The notes under the pieces are model-generated. The model was given only the letters and a program-made list of their open reading frames with translations, did no database searches and was not told the origin of the DNA. From positions 21,862 through 85,861 of the forward strand of contig NZ_CCDL010000006.1 in NCBI RefSeq assembly GCF_000724085.1: DNA of 64,000 nt. Direction: 5' to 3'. The position numbers and the translations under genes are program-made. Shown piece after piece: positions 61,361 to 64,000 of this stretch. Each line of letters starts with the position of its first letter. Within the stretch, counting starts at the first letter, position 1. Source of the DNA: Oceanobacillus manasiensis. GTDB lineage: Bacteria; Bacillota; Bacilli; Bacillales; Amphibacillaceae.

Positions 61361-61990
61361 TTGAATAGTAGAAAATTGGTGAACTTCTTTATGAAAACCC
61401 TGTTTTTAGGAGGGTTAGCCGGTTTAATTACCAGCTTTTTTGTGAAATGGGAGGATTATCGTAGTAATTTTTCTCCGTTTGATTTTATGGAGTTACTTGG
61501 ACTGGTCATCTTTTTTATAGGGATCGGGCTCGTATTTAGTGCGATTAGCCAAACAGGTTTTTTTGCATACTTATTTATTAACCGTTTAGGGTTAGGATTA
61601 TTCAGAGGCTATTGGCCAACTGTGCAAGTGCTTTTAATCGCATTTGTCGTATTTGACTTGGTTTATTTCCCTTACCAGGCTACTGATGGGGAAGTGTCTG
61701 TGTTCTGGTACATCCTAATGGCTGCAGCAATCTTGGGATACGGTTGGTTTGTTGCTCGTATTAAAGCACAAGAAACGAATAAGCGTGCATTCATCCCAGC
61801 TTTATTTCTAATGGTAGTTATGACAACGCTAGAATGGATTCCGGGATTGAATACTGAAGGAACAGACTATGCGGTACTTATGATTGTGACATTATTAGTG
61901 TGTAATACGTACCAATTACTCACATTACACCGTATAAACCCAGGCAAGCCGGCGGAGGCGAATGGGAATAAGAAGGGCGAAAAACAATAA
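61361..61990 (+). CDS. kbaA: KinB-signaling pathway activation protein KbaA
   Basis: The 209-residue membrane protein has six hydrophobic spans and the family start SRKLVNFFMKTLFLGGLAGL. KbaA promotes KinB-dependent entry into the sporulation phosphorelay. It starts at TTG behind GGGGGAAG. It lies between gerD and pdaB, as in B. subtilis. Confidence 0.93.
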   Translation: MNSRKLVNFFMKTLFLGGLAGLITSFFVKWEDYRSNFSPFDFMELLGLVIFFIGIGLVFSAISQTGFFAYLFINRLGLGLFRGYWPTVQVLLIAFVVFDLVYFPYQATDGEVSVFWYILMAAAILGYGWFVARIKAQETNKRAFIPALFLMVVMTTLEWIPGLNTEGTDYAVLMIVTLLVCNTYQLLTLHRINPGKPAEANGNKKGEKQ

Positions 61991-62000
61991 GGTGATTTAA

Positions 62001-62034
62001 AAACCTGCTGTGTATGATATACAGCAGGTTTTTC
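62001..62034 (+). terminator. Terminator after kbaA
   Basis: AACCTGCTGT/ACAGCAGGTT around a short loop is followed by TTTTTC. Confidence 0.85.
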
Positions 62035-62085
62035 TGTCTAAAATGGTAGTACGGCTTCTTCACCTATCACGTTGCACTTTATATG

Positions 62086-62844
62086 CTAATCCACGATTTT
62101 TGATTCGGCATGTGCCTGGCTTTGTAATTCACTAATTGGGATAAAGGAAAAGCCCTTGTTTTTTAACCCTGGAAGAATTTTGTTAAGAGCTCCAGCAGTT
62201 TGCTTTGCTGAATCTGAAGCATGCATAAGGAGAATATCACCATTCTCAGTATGTTTCATTACATTATCGACAATGCTATCAGTACCGGGATTGTTCCAGT
62301 CATTTGAGTTTACATTCCAGTGCACCACTGTATATCCCATGTTCGTTGCCAATTCTATAGTATCTTTGTTGAACTGGCCGCTTGGTGGGCGAAGAAGTTT
62401 AATATCTTCATACCCCAGTTTCGTAAATGTCTCTTCTGCTTTACTTAGGTCATTTCTTATTTGATCTGTTTCCATTTTTAAATAGCTTTTGTAGCGATAA
62501 CCGAGCATTCCCAATTCATGCTTTCCTTCTGTGATTGCCTTCAGTATATCTGGATGCCTTTCCGCCCATTCCCCGCTGACAAAAAAGGTAGCCTGGACTT
62601 GCTTGTCCTCTAGCTGTTTCAAAATCTCGTGTACTTTCTCTTCTCCCCAACTGATATTAAATGTCAGCGCGATATTTGTTTCGTTCGCATTTCCTTTTGT
62701 TAATGCCTCAGGTGTGTCACTCGAAAAAACGGAAAATGCACCGTCCCGCTCAAACCAAACAAAAGTAGCTGTAAATAAGGCAAACAGTACAATAATCAAC
62801 CAGCGTTTCCATTTGTTAAATTTTAAAACGTAAAAATGCTGCAA
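62086..62844 (-). CDS. pdaB: Sporulation polysaccharide deacetylase-like protein PdaB
   Basis: The 252-residue protein starts at TTG behind GGGGGG. It has one N-terminal membrane span (about residues 13-31) and a NodB-type domain. The catalytic motif usually reading LTFDISWG is LTFNISWG here, so Asp is replaced by Asn at residue 63 (bases 62656-62658). Other blocks are SGEWAERHPDILK, LLRPPSGQFNK and LLMHASDSAKQT. PdaB is needed late in B. subtilis sporulation. The altered residue makes classical deacetylase activity doubtful. Confidence 0.9.
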   Translation of the reverse strand: MQHFYVLKFNKWKRWLIIVLFALFTATFVWFERDGAFSVFSSDTPEALTKGNANETNIALTFNISWGEEKVHEILKQLEDKQVQATFFVSGEWAERHPDILKAITEGKHELGMLGYRYKSYLKMETDQIRNDLSKAEETFTKLGYEDIKLLRPPSGQFNKDTIELATNMGYTVVHWNVNSNDWNNPGTDSIVDNVMKHTENGDILLMHASDSAKQTAGALNKILPGLKNKGFSFIPISELQSQAHAESKIVD

Positions 62845-63144
62845 GTTTAGCCCCCCTAAATACTTGTCCTTTCCTTATCCTATGCAATAAAGGCTCCACT
62901 CTAGAACTTATTCGGTAATAGCTAAAAAAGAAAGAATAGAGAAATATGGATGAAAAAGGAGTAAAAGTGGGAATAGTAATCCTATGATGTTACCAAAATA
63001 GACACGAAACCTTTTTGTACCGACAAAATCCGCCAAGAATCCCGAATGTTTATATTAAGCAATACAGTAAAGTAGATTTTGTCTAAGAATGAACTGGACT
63101 AAAAATGAAACCTGCACACAGAAAATGAAATATGAGGTGAATAC
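62845..63144. other. Intergenic region upstream of pdaB and the small gene
   Basis: This 300-base AT-rich region separates the divergent genes. I see no gene, strong promoter or long hairpin in it. Confidence 0.5.
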
Positions 63145-63366
63145 ATGTTAGGGTTACTAATTAACGAAATGGAACAAAAGGAAGTAGAGTATCTTTTAAA
63201 ACGGGAACTAGAAGAATTGCTAATGGATTTGGAAGACCATCGTATTGATCAAAAGGTTAAACGGTCTATGCGAGAAAGGTACCAACTTCTATTTCAATTA
63301 TTTCGTAGAGTGGCCAGTGAAAAGGAATGCCTGAAGTACATGCCCAAGCGGAGTGAGCATCAATAA
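63145..63366 (+). CDS. Small conserved hypothetical protein
   Basis: The 73-residue charged, helical protein has no signal or membrane segment and contains EQKEVEYLLKRELEELLMDL. The ATG follows GAGGTG at good spacing and a terminator comes right after the stop codon, so it is likely real. I do not recognise a functional family. It lies between pdaB and the rrn operon. Confidence 0.65.
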   Translation: MLGLLINEMEQKEVEYLLKRELEELLMDLEDHRIDQKVKRSMRERYQLLFQLFRRVASEKECLKYMPKRSEHQ

Positions 63367-63373
63367 TAGAAAT

Positions 63374-63397
63374 CGCCATAAGATGGCGGTTTTTTTA
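63374..63397 (+). terminator. Terminator after the small gene
   Basis: CGCCAT-aag-ATGGCG is followed by GTTTTTTT. Confidence 0.85.
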
Positions 63398-63584
63398 TAA
63401 CGGTGGAAATGGTGAGAAAAAGTTTCGCCTCCTTGGGGGTGGTGGTGACATATTAAGCATAAATGCAGCATGAAAAAGCCACTCTCTCTTAGGTCTAAGC
63501 CGATTGTATTGTACCTTCTGTTACTATTAATAGTAGGAAATGGTAACGAAGAATAAAAAAATATAAGTTTTTTTCGTTTTCCTA

Positions 63585-63613
63585 TTGAACTTATTTTTTC
63601 TGTATGGTATATT
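63585..63613 (+). promoter_or_regulatory. rrn promoter P1
   Basis: TTGAAC (63585-63590) and TATATT (63608-63613) are 17 bases apart, behind an A/T tract that could act as an UP element. Confidence 0.75.
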
Positions 63614-63678
63614 ATTTTCTGTTGTCAATAAACAACGAAACACGCAACACAGTTTCAAAAAATAATTTAAAAAACATG

Positions 63679-63707
63679 TTGACATTAAAATGAAAACATG
63701 ATAAATT
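63679..63707 (+). promoter_or_regulatory. rrn promoter P2
   Basis: Consensus TTGACA (63679-63684) and TAAATT (63702-63707) are 17 bases apart, 94 bases after P1, the usual tandem arrangement of Bacillus rrn operons. Confidence 0.82.
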
Positions 63708-63741
63708 ATATCTTGTCGCAAAAAACGACAGAAACTTAAAT

Positions 63742-63763
63742 CGCTCTTTGAAAACTGAACAAA
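63742..63763 (+). promoter_or_regulatory. rrn boxA antitermination region
   Basis: CGCTCTTTGAAAACTGAACA resembles the conserved boxA leader of Bacillus rrn operons. A 10-bp hairpin GAAAAACAGA/TCTGTTTTTC follows at 63780-63802. Confidence 0.6.
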
Positions 63764-63881
63764 ACAACTAGTATGTCAAGGAAAAACAGATATTCTGTTT
63801 TTCGAAGAAATACAAGCAGAAGCCAGTATTCTGCGAAAGCTAAGACAGATCGTGTTGATTGGTGTCAACATGGTACAAACT

Positions 63882-64000
63882 TTTTTGGAGAGTTTGATCT
63901 TGGCTCAGGACGAACGCTGGCGGCGTGCCTAATACATGCAAGTCGAGCGCAGGAAGCAAGCAGATCCCCTTCGGGGGTGACACTTGTGGAATGAGCGGCG
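63882..64000 (+). rRNA. 16S ribosomal RNA (5' part)
   Basis: The sequence GGCTCAGGACGAACGCTGGC and the following TGCCTAATACATGCAAGTCG are diagnostic for 16S rRNA. The 5' end is set by aligning AGAGTTTGATC to E. coli position 8. The first variable region (GGAAGCAAGCAGATCCCC) resembles Virgibacillus, Oceanobacillus and Lentibacillus. The gene runs off the window. Confidence 0.96.

Noticed and set aside
63773-63994. 73-codon open frame at the right edge
   Set aside because: It overlaps the rrn leader and the 16S rRNA gene.

Overview
The window is chromosomal DNA of a low-GC, spore-forming member of the Bacillaceae. It carries the sigH to rrn core of the Bacillus chromosome in near-canonical order, sporulation and germination genes (cwlD, salA, gerD, kbaA, pdaB), strong AGGAGG-type ribosome binding sites and many TTG or GTG starts. 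The first ~119 bases of a 16S rRNA gene at the right edge resemble the Virgibacillus/Oceanobacillus/Lentibacillus group. The species cannot be fixed from this.

Layout: (1) 1-6.3 kb holds the tail of rae1/yacP, a 52-bp tandem repeat array, sigH, rpmG, secE, nusG, the L11-L1 and L10-L12 operons with leaders, and an RsmC-like methyltransferase. (2) 6.7-19 kb holds rpoB, rpoC, rplGB, rpsL, rpsG, fusA and tuf. (3) 19.3-34 kb holds the S10, spc and alpha super-cluster, driven by two tandem promoters before rpsJ and another before rpoA. The methionine aminopeptidase gene usually found after adk is absent. (4) 34-38.7 kb holds a 161-bp hairpin-rich element, the ECF transporter core (ecfA1-ecfA2-ecfT), truA, rplM and rpsI.

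(5) 38.7-58.4 kb is a ~19.8-kb accessory block between rpsI and cwlD, which lie close together in Bacillus subtilis. It contains a fructose-type PTS operon with a PRD regulator, a detached regulatory EIIA, a D-allulose-6-phosphate 3-epimerase-like enzyme and a transketolase; an HpaB-type flavin hydroxylase; a lipoprotein; an Lsa-like ABC-F protein; a MoxR/VWA pair; a membrane protein plus membrane-fusion protein without a transporter; a YihY protein; and a DUF948 gene cluster with a dispersed repeat. (6) 58.4-64 kb returns to the conserved order: cwlD, salA, gerD, kbaA, pdaB, a small conserved gene and the rrn promoters with the 16S start.

The housekeeping part encodes much of the translation and transcription machinery plus SecE/SecY. 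It is dense in leader hairpins consistent with ribosomal-protein autoregulation. The accessory part is mainly sugar uptake, redox, envelope and possible antibiotic-protection functions. The least explained sequence features are the 52-bp array (217-488), the hairpin that bridges the nusG Shine-Dalgarno and start codon (2323-2360), the element at 34128-34288, and the repeat at 57650-57886 that shares its end with a gene's coding tail. All calls rest on reading the sequence and recalled family features; no searches were run.
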